Position numbers and translations under genes: made by a program. The notes beneath the pieces are model-generated. The model was not told where the DNA came from. It did not search any database and was given only the letters and a program-made list of their open reading frames with translations. A stretch of 64,000 bases of DNA from Streptomyces halobius (lineage in GTDB: Bacteria > Actinomycetota > Actinomycetes > Streptomycetales > Streptomycetaceae): positions 1,116,001 to 1,180,000 of the forward strand of contig NZ_CP086322.1 of the NCBI RefSeq assembly GCF_023277745.1. The letters are read 5' to 3'. Below, one piece after another: positions 1 through 9,197 of the stretch. Numbering within the stretch: the first letter of the stretch is position 1; each line of letters opens with the position of its first letter.

Positions 1-136
1 CCAATTGGCACACCCAGCGGGAAGCCGGGGTCGAGGCCACGCCGCAGTCGCGATGCACCGTCACGCGACATTAGCGGCACGTACCAAGTTCAGGACCCGC
101 TCCATCCTCCAGACCGCCCACCTTGGAGACACACCC

Positions 137-682
137 ATGACCACTCCGCCGCCCCAAGGCGCGCCCTACGGCCCTTCGCCCGCGTACCCGACCGGGCACC
201 CCGCGGACCTGTCGGCGGGGCAGCAGCCATCCCCCTACGCGCACCCCAGCTACGGGCACGCGGCCAGATATCCGGCCCACCCTGCCCCCGTGCCCGGTTG
301 CCGGAGCTGCGGGGCACCGGCCGCAGTGAACTTCTCCGTCCGTGCCCATGAAGGTCTGCTCGTGGTGATGCGGTTCCACAGGCTGGACGGCCCCTTCTGC
401 CGGAGCTGCGGGCGCTCGGTCGTACGACAGATGACGACCAGGACGCTCGCCCTGGGATGGTGGAGCCCGCTCTCCCTTGTGGCGCTCGCGCCGTTCACGC
501 TTCTCTGGAACCTGACCGCTTACCGCAAATTCAGCAAGCTCCCCCCGTCCACACCCACACCAGGCCGAGAGTCGATGGACGAGGGTCCACCAGTGCTGCG
601 ACGGCCGTTGGCATATGTGGCACTCATCCCGATGGCATGGGCCCTATGGTTCGCCACCGGGATGATCACGCACTACAGCTGA
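137..682 (+). CDS. Proline-rich membrane protein with two CxxC pairs
   Basis: Predicted membrane protein of 181 aa, function unknown. Residues 1-54 are rich in Pro, Gly, Tyr and Ala, as in many Streptomyces membrane proteins with a disordered cytoplasmic head. Two CRSCG motifs (Cys55/Cys58 and Cys88/Cys91) could form one four-cysteine zinc site. Hydrophobic stretches at about 104-128 and 158-178 look like two membrane helices. The ATG at 137 is preferred over an upstream start at 5 because a GGAG lies 9 bases before it and the protein-like composition begins there. It is followed by a gap and an IS110 remnant, so there is no operon context. The family is common in Streptomyces, but I cannot name a role. 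Confidence 0.7.
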   Translation: MTTPPPQGAPYGPSPAYPTGHPADLSAGQQPSPYAHPSYGHAARYPAHPAPVPGCRSCGAPAAVNFSVRAHEGLLVVMRFHRLDGPFCRSCGRSVVRQMTTRTLALGWWSPLSLVALAPFTLLWNLTAYRKFSKLPPSTPTPGRESMDEGPPVLRRPLAYVALIPMAWALWFATGMITHYS

Positions 683-840
683 CGCGCCTGACACACCGCC
701 GTCTTGACCTGCCGCATCTGCGGTGCGCAGCCGACCGCCGCTGTGTACCTCCGTGCGGACAGCCGGTCCTGCATCGGCCGTCGACGCACGTCGTGCTCGT
801 CACTGATCTGGGCGCCGCCTGCATTGGAGTTGATGTGTCA

Positions 841-987
841 ATGAAGTTGTTTATGCAGCGGACAAGTAGCGCACTCCACTATGTGGGCAACATTCTAGGG
901 ACATCCATATTGGTAGGGGGTTACGTGCTGGCCGCTATAGCAAATCGGAGATTCTGGCAACGCTCAAAGCGACACCCTTCTCACTAA
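841..987 (+). CDS. Possible small membrane peptide (48 aa)
   Basis: Short reading frame of 48 aa with one hydrophobic segment (about residues 14-35) and a basic tail. GGAG sits 12 bases before the ATG, a little far. The local base composition is clearly more AT-rich than the surroundings, which may mean foreign origin or non-coding DNA. No family recognised. It may equally be chance. Confidence 0.3.
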   Translation: MKLFMQRTSSALHYVGNILGTSILVGGYVLAAIANRRFWQRSKRHPSH

Positions 988-1087
988 GCGTCCAGATAAG
1001 GCAGAGTTGGTATTCTAGACCGAACGGAGGCTATAGGTCATGCAACCCCAGCACTCTCTCCCACAGAATGCAGCGCTCGCCCAAAAA

Positions 1088-1657
1088 TCAGAGCAGAGCC
1101 AGTTCGTACTTGCATTGAGCGGCATCGGGCCGGCACAGGCCGTTGGTCCACTTGGAGAAGGCGTCCAGGGCGGCCGGGTAGTACTCGCGGAGCAAGGATC
1201 GTAGCTGGTTGGAAAGCTGCTGCCGGTTCCAGATCGCGTCCTGCTGGGCGCGGGCCAGGACGGCGACGGCGCGGGCCAGGTCCGAGTCGTTGGGCAGGGC
1301 GCGGTGGGCGTGCATGTCCGTGCGGAGGATGTTGGCGAGGACGAGGGCGTCGCCGGGGTCGGACTTCTTCCGCGAGACCGAGTGACGATCTCTGTACCGG
1401 GCAGCTGCCATCTGGTTGATCGCGAACACCTTGCGCTTGCCGGTCCGCAGCACCGCAACCAGCAGACCCCGGGACGTCTCGATCGCCACCGGGATCGGGT
1501 GGTCCTCGGTGTCGCCGTACTCGGCGAGCAGGTCCAGCAGGATCCGATAGCCAGCCGCATCGTCGGTAATGTGCCGCTTGGCCAGCAGCTGGCCGCTGTC
1601 GTCGACCAGGGCGACGTCGTGCGTCTTCTCGGCCCAGTCGATACCGCAGTAGATCAA
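1088..1657 (-). pseudogene. IS110-family transposase, truncated N-terminal half
   Basis: The N-terminal DEDD (RuvC-like) domain of an IS110-type transposase is recognisable. It opens with the GIDWAEK motif carrying the first catalytic Asp, continues with an IETSRG-type segment and has the SDPGDALVLANIL motif. IS110 transposases are about 400 aa and end in a serine-containing transposase_20 domain. Here only about 189 aa remain and the second domain is absent, so this is a remnant that cannot transpose. The last residues before the stop (after about residue 175) do not look like the family and probably come from the junction. No intact ends were identified. Confidence 0.8.
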
Positions 1658-2400
1658 GTTGCTCCTCCCCTGAGCAATGGATGTTTACGCTGGTCACGAG
1701 CACATGCGGGCCACGCAGCGACCTAATCCCAGGACTCGACACCAGGTCGGTCCGCCACCTCAGCAGCCGTTCGTGGCACCAGCTCACCCCACGGGCCTCG
1801 GTCTATCCGGGAGCTCGATCGGCTCGGGCGTAACGAGAGATCACCGCGCGGCGGGCTCGCACCACGAAGATCAACGAGCGAGCGCAGCAGTAGGTGGTGG
1901 CGGCCACGAAGACGCCGAACGCCGCCGATCTACACGTAGACGTCGATCGCCTGGTTCTCATAAGGCATCCGCCCGGCGCCCACACGACCGCCACCACCAC
2001 GAGCACCAGGACCGCGCACCCTGTCTACGTTGAGGCATTGCCTGCCCGGCTGACCGTAGATGTCACGATCCGGCACTCGAACGTCCCGAGAGCCAACTGC
2101 TCCCTGCGGGACACCCTTAACTACGGATTAGGTACTCATCTGCAACCACCTCCAGGACGACCTTGGCCCGGAGCCAGCATGCTGTTGGATCTTGGTGGAT
2201 AACTCGCCCGCTGTGGATAACTCGGCCGCCCTCGAAGGTGACGTACGGGCATAGCGAAGCCCCCAGCCCGGTGCGCGGGCTCCCCCTGCTCACCCGACTC
2301 TACGGTCCGGCTCATTTCGCCGAAACACGTCCCGAATGGAAGATCACTGTCACACTGGGGAACCCCGCCGACCTCCCCCAGTCGGCGGGGTCTCAACGCA
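1658..2400. other. Gap without a convincing gene
   Basis: About 740 bases between the IS110 remnant and a small reverse-strand gene. Several short frames are open, but they are Arg-rich, overlap each other and show no ribosome site or family signal. The only structure seen is the pair of TTATCCAC-like boxes near 2194-2224, listed separately. Confidence 0.5.
2194..2224. repeat. Two DnaA-box-like direct repeats (GTGGATAACTCG)
   Basis: The 12-mer GTGGATAACTCG occurs at 2195-2206 and again at 2213-2224, 18 bp apart on the same strand. The second copy sits in TGTGGATAA, the reverse complement of TTATCCACA, which is the classic bacterial DnaA box. The first has one mismatch. A third looser match, CCGTCCACA, is at 2442-2450. 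Streptomyces origins use clusters of TTGTCCACA-like boxes, but many more than this. The site could be a vestigial origin or iteron, or chance. Confidence 0.3.
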
Positions 2401-2571
2401 TCAGGCGGCCTTCGTCCACGGGGTCGAGGAGCGGGCTGCCTCCGTCCACAGCGAGAGGAGACGGAAGTACTCCTCGGTCCGCCGGGCGCAGACGGGTTCC
2501 TCCATGAGGCGGCGAATCTCCGCGTTTACCTCGTCCAGCGCCGGGCTGCACGGCCGGGAGGGGATAGTCAT
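2401..2571 (-). CDS. Small hypothetical protein (56 aa)
   Basis: A 56-aa frame read from the ATG at 2571. Composition is balanced and helix-forming, with Glu, Arg, Leu and Ala in its middle (LDEVNAEIRRLMEE) and a WTEAA segment near the end. The upstream in-frame extension is Arg-rich and looks non-coding, so the internal ATG was chosen. No family or catalytic motif is recognised. It stands alone, in a region of remnants. Confidence 0.45.
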   Translation of the reverse strand: MTIPSRPCSPALDEVNAEIRRLMEEPVCARRTEEYFRLLSLWTEAARSSTPWTKAA

Positions 2572-3079
2572 GGCGCCAACGGTACGGGCGTGCACTGACA
2601 TTGGCCCGAGTCTGGGCCTCGACCTATGCCCGGTCCGTGACGCCCTCGCCCCTCTGAGTCGCAGGGTCGCGCGCGGCGCATTTTGGCTTGACTCAAGCAC
2701 CCCGTCCTAGGAATGGCGGTTGCTGCAGAGGGCACGAAAGAGACCCGCGACGGCAGTATTTGGTTATATGCGGGTTCGTACAGGACATGGTGCGGATGGC
2801 CACAGCGGCCGGAGTGAAGCTGTCCGAACCACAGCAAGAGAAGCGGCTGCACGAACTCGGACCGACGCCCTGCAGTCGCCGGTCTTAGGCCGTGTCCGGT
2901 GGGTCTGGAGCCGTTCGCCTGACACCCATCCACTCCGTATGCACGTTTGGTGTCCGCTCCTTCACGTAACGCTGCACTTTGGCGTGTAATGGATCTTCAA
3001 ATCCGCTGGGAGTCGAGCAAGGGTTGCTCTTCCGCGGCCGTCTCGTGGCCCGGCTTCCAGATCGCCCAAAGAGGAACTC
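2572..3079. other. Gap with possible decayed coding sequence
   Basis: About 500 bases with no intact gene. A stretch at about 2780-2888 reads as protein-like in one plus-strand frame (DMVRMATAAGVKL), but it has no start site and ends after about 35 residues. It may be the tail of a decayed gene. A Shine-Dalgarno for the next gene lies at its right edge (AGAGGA near 3069). Confidence 0.4.
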
Positions 3080-3712
3080 ATGTCTATCGATGACCTCGAT
3101 AGGATTGACGACCCGCGATATGATCCATCACCCCCCGCCGAGCCCGCCCCCTCCAACTGCGCCAAAGAGCACTACGAGTATCTGGACGCCCAGGACCAAG
3201 CCGTCGCCGTGCGCCAGGAAGCTGCCTCCGCGCGCCAAAACCTCCAAACGGCGTTGCACGACCGGAAGACCCTCAACGACGCAGTACAGCCCGGCCTCGA
3301 AATCTTCGAAGCGGTGACCCACCACCAGCCGAGGGGGAAAAAGGAGCACGACGCCTTCCACGCCGTGGTTAAGCAAATCGAGGAGCAGAGGCTCGCCGTT
3401 CCCAGCGCGGCCAGCAAAGACGACCACGCAGCCTGCGCCGCTACACTGTGCAAGGTCATCGCTGCCGGAGAGGTAGCACAGAAGGAGGGCGTGCCGGCGA
3501 ACGTCGGCGACTCACGGTACTCCCTGCCCCAAGCCTTGGCCATTGGCCGTGACGCGGCCGAGAACGCGGAGAATGCCAAGCTGGCCAAGGAAGTCCCGGC
3601 CTTGCAAGCAGCCGTCGCACAGGCCGACGCCCGCATCGCCGAAGCAGAGCAGGCGATTGCGGACGCACGGACCCGTCTGAAGGAAGCCCTGAAGCAGGCC
3701 GCTGGAATCTAG
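3080..3712 (+). CDS. Predicted coiled-coil protein, unknown function
   Basis: A 210-aa soluble protein with an AGAGGA ribosome site before its ATG. It is rich in Ala, Glu, Gln and Lys. Two stretches (about 28-70 and 160-208) have heptad-like spacing typical of long coiled coils. There is no signal peptide, membrane segment or cysteine pair. It lies 240 bp upstream of the dnaE-like gene on the same strand, but the gap contains no sign of coupling. No family was recognised. A structural or partner-binding role is only a guess from the coiled coils. Confidence 0.6.
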   Translation: MSIDDLDRIDDPRYDPSPPAEPAPSNCAKEHYEYLDAQDQAVAVRQEAASARQNLQTALHDRKTLNDAVQPGLEIFEAVTHHQPRGKKEHDAFHAVVKQIEEQRLAVPSAASKDDHAACAATLCKVIAAGEVAQKEGVPANVGDSRYSLPQALAIGRDAAENAENAKLAKEVPALQAAVAQADARIAEAEQAIADARTRLKEALKQAAGI

Positions 3713-3954
3713 CCCGTCGTTCCGGTGGGTCATGCCATGCTGAGCGGAATGATCACGGCCCGCCGCAGCCACACGACCCACCGGACACGTCCTAGAGGTC
3801 ACACAGACGACTCGCCGGAAGCAGAGCCGTTACACCAGGTCAGAGCATCCGCCTTGCCCGTGGCCTGTTTGCAGCTCGTGACACCGGCGTTTCGAGGGGC
3901 CCATGAGGGCTAGTGTGGGATGCTCCGCAGAGCTGAACTGGAGTGTCCTGCCCC

Positions 3955-6900
3955 ATGGTTGACAGTTTCGTCCACCTGCACAATCACACCGAATACTCGA
4001 TGCTTGACGGCGCCCAGAAGCTGAAGCCGATGTTCGCCGAAGTCGACCGCCAGGGCATGCCCGCGGTGGCTATGAGTGACCACGGGAACATGTTCGGTGC
4101 CTACGAGTTCCACACGGTGAGCAAGGGCTTCGAGAACGTCAAGCCGATCATCGGGATCGAGGCGTACGTTGCCCCCTCCTCGCGCCACAACCGCAAGCAG
4201 GAGTTCTGGGGACCAGGCGGCCAGCGGGCGATGTCTGACGACGGTGAGGGGTCGAAGGACGTCTCCGGCGGCGGGCGCTTCACCCACATGACGATGTGGG
4301 CCGAGAACGTGCAGGGCTTGCGTAACCTCTTCTACCTGTCTACCGAGGCCAGCTATACCGGGCAGTTCCCTGCCGGCAAGCCACGCATGGACATGGAGCT
4401 GATCAGTGAGCATGCCGAGGGCATCATCGCGACGACCGGATGCCCCTCCGGTGCCATCCAGACCCGGCTGCGCCTGAATCAGTACGACGAGGCCCGTGAG
4501 GTCGCCGCCGCCTACCAGGAAATCTTCGGCCGGGAAAACTACTTCCTGGAGCTGATGGACCATGGCCTGTCCATCGAGAAGCAGGTCCGGGACGGACTGA
4601 TGCGCCTGGCCAAGGAACTTGACATCCCGCTCCTGGCCACCAACGACGCACACTACATCCACGCGGACCAGGCCGACGCCCACGACAACCTGCTGTGCAT
4701 CGGCGTTGGCAAGAACAAGGCGGACGAGAAAAGGTTCCGCTTCTCGGGCAACGACTACTACCTCAAGACTGCGCAGGAGATGCGCAGCTTGTTCTCCGAG
4801 CTGCCCGAGGCGTGTGACAACACACTGCTGATCGCGGAGCGCATTGAGTCCTACGACGAGGTCTTTGACAACGTCGATGAGATGCCGCAGTTCCCCGACG
4901 TGCCGGAAGGGGAGACGCAGGAGTCGTGGCTGCGCCGGGAGTGCCTGAAGGGCCTCGCCATGCGCTACGGCGACCCGATCCCGGCCGAGGTCATGGAGCG
5001 GTTCGAGACCGAGATGTCGATCATCGGTCCGATGGGATTCTCCTCGTACTTCCTGGTGGTCGCGGACATCTGCAAGTACGCACGAGATAACGGTGTGCCG
5101 GTCGGCCCTGGCCGTGGTTCGGCTACCGGCTCGATCGTGGCGTACGCGACCCGCATCACCGAGCTGTGTCCCCTTGAGCATGGCCTGCTGTTCGAGCGTT
5201 TTCTCAATCCGGAGAGGATCAACCCGCCGGATGTCGACCTCGACTTCGACGACCGTCAGCGCGACAAGATGGTGCGCTACGTCACCGAGAAGTACGGTGA
5301 CGCCTACACGGCCATGGTCAACACGTTCGGCAAGATCAAGGCCAAGAACGCGATCAAGGACAGCTCGCGCATCCTCGGCTACCCGTTCCAGCACGGCGAG
5401 CGGATCACGAAGGCCTTGCCCGACGACATCATGGGCAAGTCGATCCCGCTGGACGGCATCTTCGACTCCGAGCACCCCCGTTACGGCGAGTGCGGCGAGA
5501 TCCGGGCGATGTACGAGAACGAGCCGGACGTCCAGAAGGTCATCGACACAGCCAAGGGCGTCGAGGGCCTGACGCGTGGCACGGGTGTCCACGCTGCCGC
5601 GGTCATCTTGTCCAAGACCAAGCTGACCGATCGCATCCCGCTGCACATGCGGGCCAAAGATGGCGTCAAGATCACGGGCTTCGACTACCCCAGTTGCGAA
5701 AACATGGGCCTGGTCAAGATGGACTTCCTGGGTCTGCGCAACCTGGGTGTCATCGACCACGCCATCCAGAACATCCGCGAGAACCGCGGTGTCAAGCTGG
5801 CCACCGTCGACCCCGGAAACGGCGACGACAGCGTCACCGTGATCCCGCTTGACGACAAGAAGACCTTCGAACTCCTCGGCCGTGGCGACACATTCGGCGT
5901 GTTCCAGCTCGACGGCGGCGGCATGCGCGCCCTGCTCAAGCTGATGGAACCGACCCGATTTGAAGACATCGCGGCAGCCCTCGCCCTGTACCGGCCCGGC
6001 CCGATGGCTGCCAACGCGCACACCAACTACGCGCTGCGCCAAAACGGCAAGCAGAACCCGGACCCGATCCACCCGGAGCTCAAGGAAGTCCTCGACCCGA
6101 TCCTCGGCAGCACGCATCATCTGCTGATCTTCCAAGAGCAGATCATGGCCATCGCCCGAACCCTCGCCGGGTACACACTCGGCGGCGCCGACATGCTGCG
6201 CCGCGCGATGGGCAAGAAGAAGGCCGAGGTACTGGAGGCCGAGTGGCAGAAATTCCACGACGGCATGAAGGCCAACGACTACTCGGAAGAGGCCATCAAG
6301 GCCATCTGGGACGTCATGCTCCCGTTCTCCGGGTACGCCTTCAACAAATCCCATACAGCCGGATACGGACTGGTCTCCTACTGGACCGCGTACCTCAAGG
6401 CAAACTACCCGGCCGAGTACATGGCCGCCCTCCTAACGTCCGTCGGAGACGACAAGGACAAGGCCGGCATCTATCTGGCCGACGCCCGCAAACTGGGCGT
6501 CACCGTCCTACAGCCCGACGTCAACGAATCGGTCGCCGAATTCGCAGCCGTCGGCGACGACGTGCGCTTCGGCCTCCGCTCGGTGCGCAACGTCGGCGAC
6601 AACGTCATCGAGGCGATCGTCTCGGCCCGCAAGTCCAAGGGCAAGTTCAGTAGCTTCTCCGACTTCCTTGACAAGGTCGAGTTGCCTGCACTGAACAAGC
6701 GGGCGGTTGAATCACTGATCAAGGCCGGCGCTTTCGATTCGCTCGGCAACACCCGCAAGGGGCTGACTGCGATTCACGAAACGGCTGTCGACGCGGTCGT
6801 GCCACTGAAGAAGGCTGCCGCGTACGGGCAGGACGACCTGTTCGCGGGACTTGGTGGAGAAGACGGCGATGATTCAGCCGGGTTCGGCATCGACCTCAAC

Positions 6901-7557
6901 ATCGATGACAGCGAGTGGCCGCGCAAGCAGCTCCTCTCGACCGAGCGGGAGATGCTCGGGATGTATATCTCGGCGCACCCTCTGGATGGCACCGAGCACA
7001 TCCTCTCGGCTAATCGGGACACCACGATCCCCGAGCTGCTGGCCTCCGGCCGCACCGAAGGTGTGGTGCGCCTGTCGGGCCTGATCACCAGCGTTCAACA
7101 GAAGATGACCAAACAGGGCAATGCCTGGGCGATCGTCAACCTTGCCGACCGTGACGGAACCATCGAGGTGCTGTTCTTCCCCGCCACATACCAGCTCGTC
7201 ATGGGCGCTCTGGTCGAAGACAGCGTGGTGTCCGTGCAGGGGCGCCTGAATGACCGTGACGGCTCGATCAGCATCTTCGGTCAGGAAATGCAGGTGCTCG
7301 ATGTCGCCTCAGCCGAGCGCACCGGTGCCGCACCTGTCCTGCTCAAGCTCCCCTACCACCGGATCAACGAGCCCGCGATCAAGGAACTGAAGAGGATCGT
7401 GCGAGCCCACCCGGGGGAGAACCCGGTCCACCTCTCTGTACGAGGGCCACAGAAAACGATCGTCTACCAACTCCAGTCCTCTGTGGACGCGACCACGATC
7501 GCCTCTGACATCAAGGGCTCCTTCGGCCCGGATGCCTGGCAGGGCATCGCGGGTTGA
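3955..7557 (+). CDS. dnaE: DNA polymerase III alpha subunit, accessory DnaE-type
   Basis: Replicative-type C-family DNA polymerase of 1,200 aa, close to the usual DnaE length. The order is as expected. A PHP domain opens with HLHNHTEYS at 7-15. The polymerase core carries the catalytic Asp pair in PPDVDLDFDD (Asp428, Asp430) and the third Asp in VKMDFLGLR (Asp590). Helix-hairpin-helix and beta-binding regions follow, then a C-terminal OB fold at about 1025-1090. Start: ATG at 3955 with GGAG at 3940-3943. The GTG at 3943 overlaps that GGAG and is less likely. It resembles the DnaE1 group more than error-prone DnaE2, yet differs from my recollection of typical Streptomyces DnaE1 in several conserved stretches. 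I therefore infer a second, horizontally carried copy. No imuB or other mutasome gene is adjacent. Confidence 0.9.
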   Translation: MVDSFVHLHNHTEYSMLDGAQKLKPMFAEVDRQGMPAVAMSDHGNMFGAYEFHTVSKGFENVKPIIGIEAYVAPSSRHNRKQEFWGPGGQRAMSDDGEGSKDVSGGGRFTHMTMWAENVQGLRNLFYLSTEASYTGQFPAGKPRMDMELISEHAEGIIATTGCPSGAIQTRLRLNQYDEAREVAAAYQEIFGRENYFLELMDHGLSIEKQVRDGLMRLAKELDIPLLATNDAHYIHADQADAHDNLLCIGVGKNKADEKRFRFSGNDYYLKTAQEMRSLFSELPEACDNTLLIAERIESYDEVFDNVDEMPQFPDVPEGETQESWLRRECLKGLAMRYGDPIPAEVMERFETEMSIIGPMGFSSYFLVVADICKYARDNGVPVGPGRGSATGSIVAYATRITELCPLEHGLLFERFLNPERINPPDVDLDFDDRQRDKMVRYVTEKYGDAYTAMVNTFGKIKAKNAIKDSSRILGYPFQHGERITKALPDDIMGKSIPLDGIFDSEHPRYGECGEIRAMYENEPDVQKVIDTAKGVEGLTRGTGVHAAAVILSKTKLTDRIPLHMRAKDGVKITGFDYPSCENMGLVKMDFLGLRNLGVIDHAIQNIRENRGVKLATVDPGNGDDSVTVIPLDDKKTFELLGRGDTFGVFQLDGGGMRALLKLMEPTRFEDIAAALALYRPGPMAANAHTNYALRQNGKQNPDPIHPELKEVLDPILGSTHHLLIFQEQIMAIARTLAGYTLGGADMLRRAMGKKKAEVLEAEWQKFHDGMKANDYSEEAIKAIWDVMLPFSGYAFNKSHTAGYGLVSYWTAYLKANYPAEYMAALLTSVGDDKDKAGIYLADARKLGVTVLQPDVNESVAEFAAVGDDVRFGLRSVRNVGDNVIEAIVSARKSKGKFSSFSDFLDKVELPALNKRAVESLIKAGAFDSLGNTRKGLTAIHETAVDAVVPLKKAAAYGQDDLFAGLGGEDGDDSAGFGIDLNIDDSEWPRKQLLSTEREMLGMYISAHPLDGTEHILSANRDTTIPELLASGRTEGVVRLSGLITSVQQKMTKQGNAWAIVNLADRDGTIEVLFFPATYQLVMGALVEDSVVSVQGRLNDRDGSISIFGQEMQVLDVASAERTGAAPVLLKLPYHRINEPAIKELKRIVRAHPGENPVHLSVRGPQKTIVYQLQSSVDATTIASDIKGSFGPDAWQGIAG

Positions 7558-7578
7558 TAACTCGACGCACAACGGCAC

Positions 7579-7607
7579 GGGGCCGGCGCCACTACGGCGT
7601 CGGCCCC
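7579..7607 (+). terminator. Strong hairpin terminator after dnaE-like gene
   Basis: A 12-bp GC-rich stem (GGGGCCGGCGCC pairing with GGCGTCGGCCCC, one G-T pair) closes a 5-base ACTAC loop, 22 bases after the stop. There is no T-tract, as usual in Streptomyces. It lies between two convergent genes and may serve both. Confidence 0.75.
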
Positions 7608-7626
7608 GCGGTCTTTCCTGGTCCAA

Positions 7627-8139
7627 CTACTCCTCGGAGCCTCCATCCGGGACGTCATCCGGCGGAACGATGTCACCGTCATCGTTCTCGGCTGTGCACG
7701 ACATGTTGTACGGCCTACCGCAGTCCGAGTCGCACTGTGCGGCGTTTTCGCCGTTCACGGTCCACAGGTCATCGAAGACCATGAAGCCCGCGGCCTTCAT
7801 GGCACGCGCGCTGGCCTTGACAGCCTCCACCGTCCGGCCTCCGCCACCGGGACGCGGGTTGTGGTGGATCAACCGGCCGGCGTACTGCTGGCAGAACTCC
7901 CCGTATTCCCTGGTGTGCAGAATAAACGCGTGGAGACCATGATCCACATCGTCGCTCGGGACCATGGGGACTGTGGCCGCGGTCGCCGTGGCGACGAAGG
8001 CCAGCGCCTGGTCCGTGATGCGCTCCGCTTGCTCCGGGGTCTGCCCGAAGTGGACTACCGTGAAGCGCGCGATGCTGTCGAACAGCTCATCGTCGACGAG
8101 CGCTCGACCCGTCCGTAAGTCGTTCAGGGTTTCCGTCAT
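7627..8139 (-). CDS. GRDP-like (glycine-rich-domain type) small protein
   Basis: A 170-aa cytosolic protein. The central part (LHAFILHTREYGEFCQQY followed by GRLIHHNP) matches the pattern I associate with the short bacterial relatives of glycine-rich-domain proteins, in which a W/L-H-x-F-I-L-H-T-x-x-Y-x-x-F-C block is followed by HHxP. The biochemical role of this family is unknown to me. The tail has two Cys pairs and an acidic stretch (about 145-170). Start: ATG at 8139, with GGAGG 11 bases upstream. A longer in-frame start at 8208 lacks a ribosome site. It is convergent with the dnaE-like gene. Confidence 0.6.
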   Translation of the reverse strand: MTETLNDLRTGRALVDDELFDSIARFTVVHFGQTPEQAERITDQALAFVATATAATVPMVPSDDVDHGLHAFILHTREYGEFCQQYAGRLIHHNPRPGGGGRTVEAVKASARAMKAAGFMVFDDLWTVNGENAAQCDSDCGRPYNMSCTAENDDGDIVPPDDVPDGGSEE

Positions 8140-8204
8140 GGTGCGTGTTCCCTCCTTGGTTGGAGTGGTGCACTGCACTTGCTGACCCAGCCGACTGCCA
8201 CTGT

Positions 8205-8240
8205 CCATTGAGTTGAGTTCATCCTGAACGTGCAGGTCAC
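8205..8240. repeat. Conserved outer end of the IS5-like element, copy A
   Basis: The DNA just beyond the transposase 3' end matches the corresponding DNA beyond the second copy (37112-37148, read on the other strand). Both read roughly CA-TGAGT, then GTTCA-CCTGAA, then GCAGGTCAC or GCTGCTCAC. The shared sequence with no coding function marks it as the element end, although a matching inverted end on the far side was not found. Confidence 0.5.
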
Positions 8241-8311
8241 AGGGGTGGCGTGGGCGGGTGACGATGTGCTCTTGCTGGTCGTCAGGGCCTGTCTGGTGTG
8301 AAGATCGTCGG

Positions 8312-9145
8312 TCAGCGGGCGATTTCGTGCTGGTTCAGGATCATCAGCGCCCGGACGAGCCGGGTGGCCCACTTCACGTCGAGGCGGAGCCTGGTCAGCA
8401 CGCGCCAGTTCTTCAAGTGGGCGAACGCGTGCTCACAGACCGCCCGTTCGGCGGCGATCAGCTGGTTGACCAGCTTCTTCGCGGGCGAGAGCTTCTTACC
8501 CTTGGGCTTCTTGTAGCCGGTAATGACCGCCGGATCGCCGGTGTCGTCGTCCAGGCCGACGAAGCCGAGGTCGGCGACCGCGGCCAGGCCCGCCTCGCGC
8601 AGCCGGCTGACGAGGCCGTCGTGGCGGCAGGCGGTGATCTCCGAGCCGCGCGCCGGGCGGGCGGTGGAGGTCCACAACAGCCGCCCTTTGATGTCGGTCA
8701 GAGCGATGACCAGCAGTCCGTGCCGTTTATGCTTGGCCGACCAGCGGCGCCGCATGGGCAGTCCGGTGCGGCGCTGGGTGGACATCAGTGAGCCGTCGAG
8801 GAGGACGACGCTGCCACCCTCGCGGGCGATTTTCGCCAGCACCCGCTCCAGCCGAGGGGCGCGGGCGGCCAGCAGATCGATCATCTCCTTCAGCCACCGG
8901 TCGACGGTGGTGCGCGAGACGGCGTTGCCGCCGGCGAGGTCGGCCAGGCGCTGGTCATGACGCAGCGCGGCCAGCACGATCACCGTGATCCTGCCGGTCG
9001 GGAGCTTCCGCCACCTCGACTTGATCTTCTTGAGGTGGGCACCCAGCAGCCCGGTCAGGTAGCGCAGGGTCTGCGTGGACAGCGGCAGCCGGCACTGGTA
9101 GACAAGCTCGGTGTGGTTCCCGGCCGGGACGGTTTTGGTAGGCAT
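8312..9145 (-). CDS. IS5-like DDE transposase
   Basis: A 277-aa transposase of the IS5/DDE_Tnp_4 type. An N-terminal helix-turn-helix region precedes a DDE core with VVLLDGSLM (first Asp), AVADLGFVGLD (second Asp region) and a C-terminal RAVCEHAFAHLKNW block holding the Glu. The frame is complete and starts at an ATG (9145). A close relative with a frameshift lies at 36251-37040. In both places the gene follows a small coiled-coil/wHTH gene on the same strand, and the intervening DNA is also similar. I therefore read the pair as one mobile unit. This copy may be active. Confidence 0.85.
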   Translation of the reverse strand: MPTKTVPAGNHTELVYQCRLPLSTQTLRYLTGLLGAHLKKIKSRWRKLPTGRITVIVLAALRHDQRLADLAGGNAVSRTTVDRWLKEMIDLLAARAPRLERVLAKIAREGGSVVLLDGSLMSTQRRTGLPMRRRWSAKHKRHGLLVIALTDIKGRLLWTSTARPARGSEITACRHDGLVSRLREAGLAAVADLGFVGLDDDTGDPAVITGYKKPKGKKLSPAKKLVNQLIAAERAVCEHAFAHLKNWRVLTRLRLDVKWATRLVRALMILNQHEIAR

Positions 9146-9197
9146 GCCTCACCAACTCGCGCCGGGGGCCCGCTAGTTACGGCCTGAAGAGCGCGGA

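Noticed and set aside
2750..2888. Possible serine-recombinase start (FGYMRV)
   Set aside because: The first residues look like a resolvase, but the rest of that frame is unlike one, and a different frame looks more protein-like. Too short to support.
3910..6354. An 814-codon open frame on the minus strand
   Set aside because: It is fully antisense to the dnaE-like gene, whose motifs are unmistakable. Its composition (many Val, His, Leu) is the usual reverse shadow of a high-GC gene.
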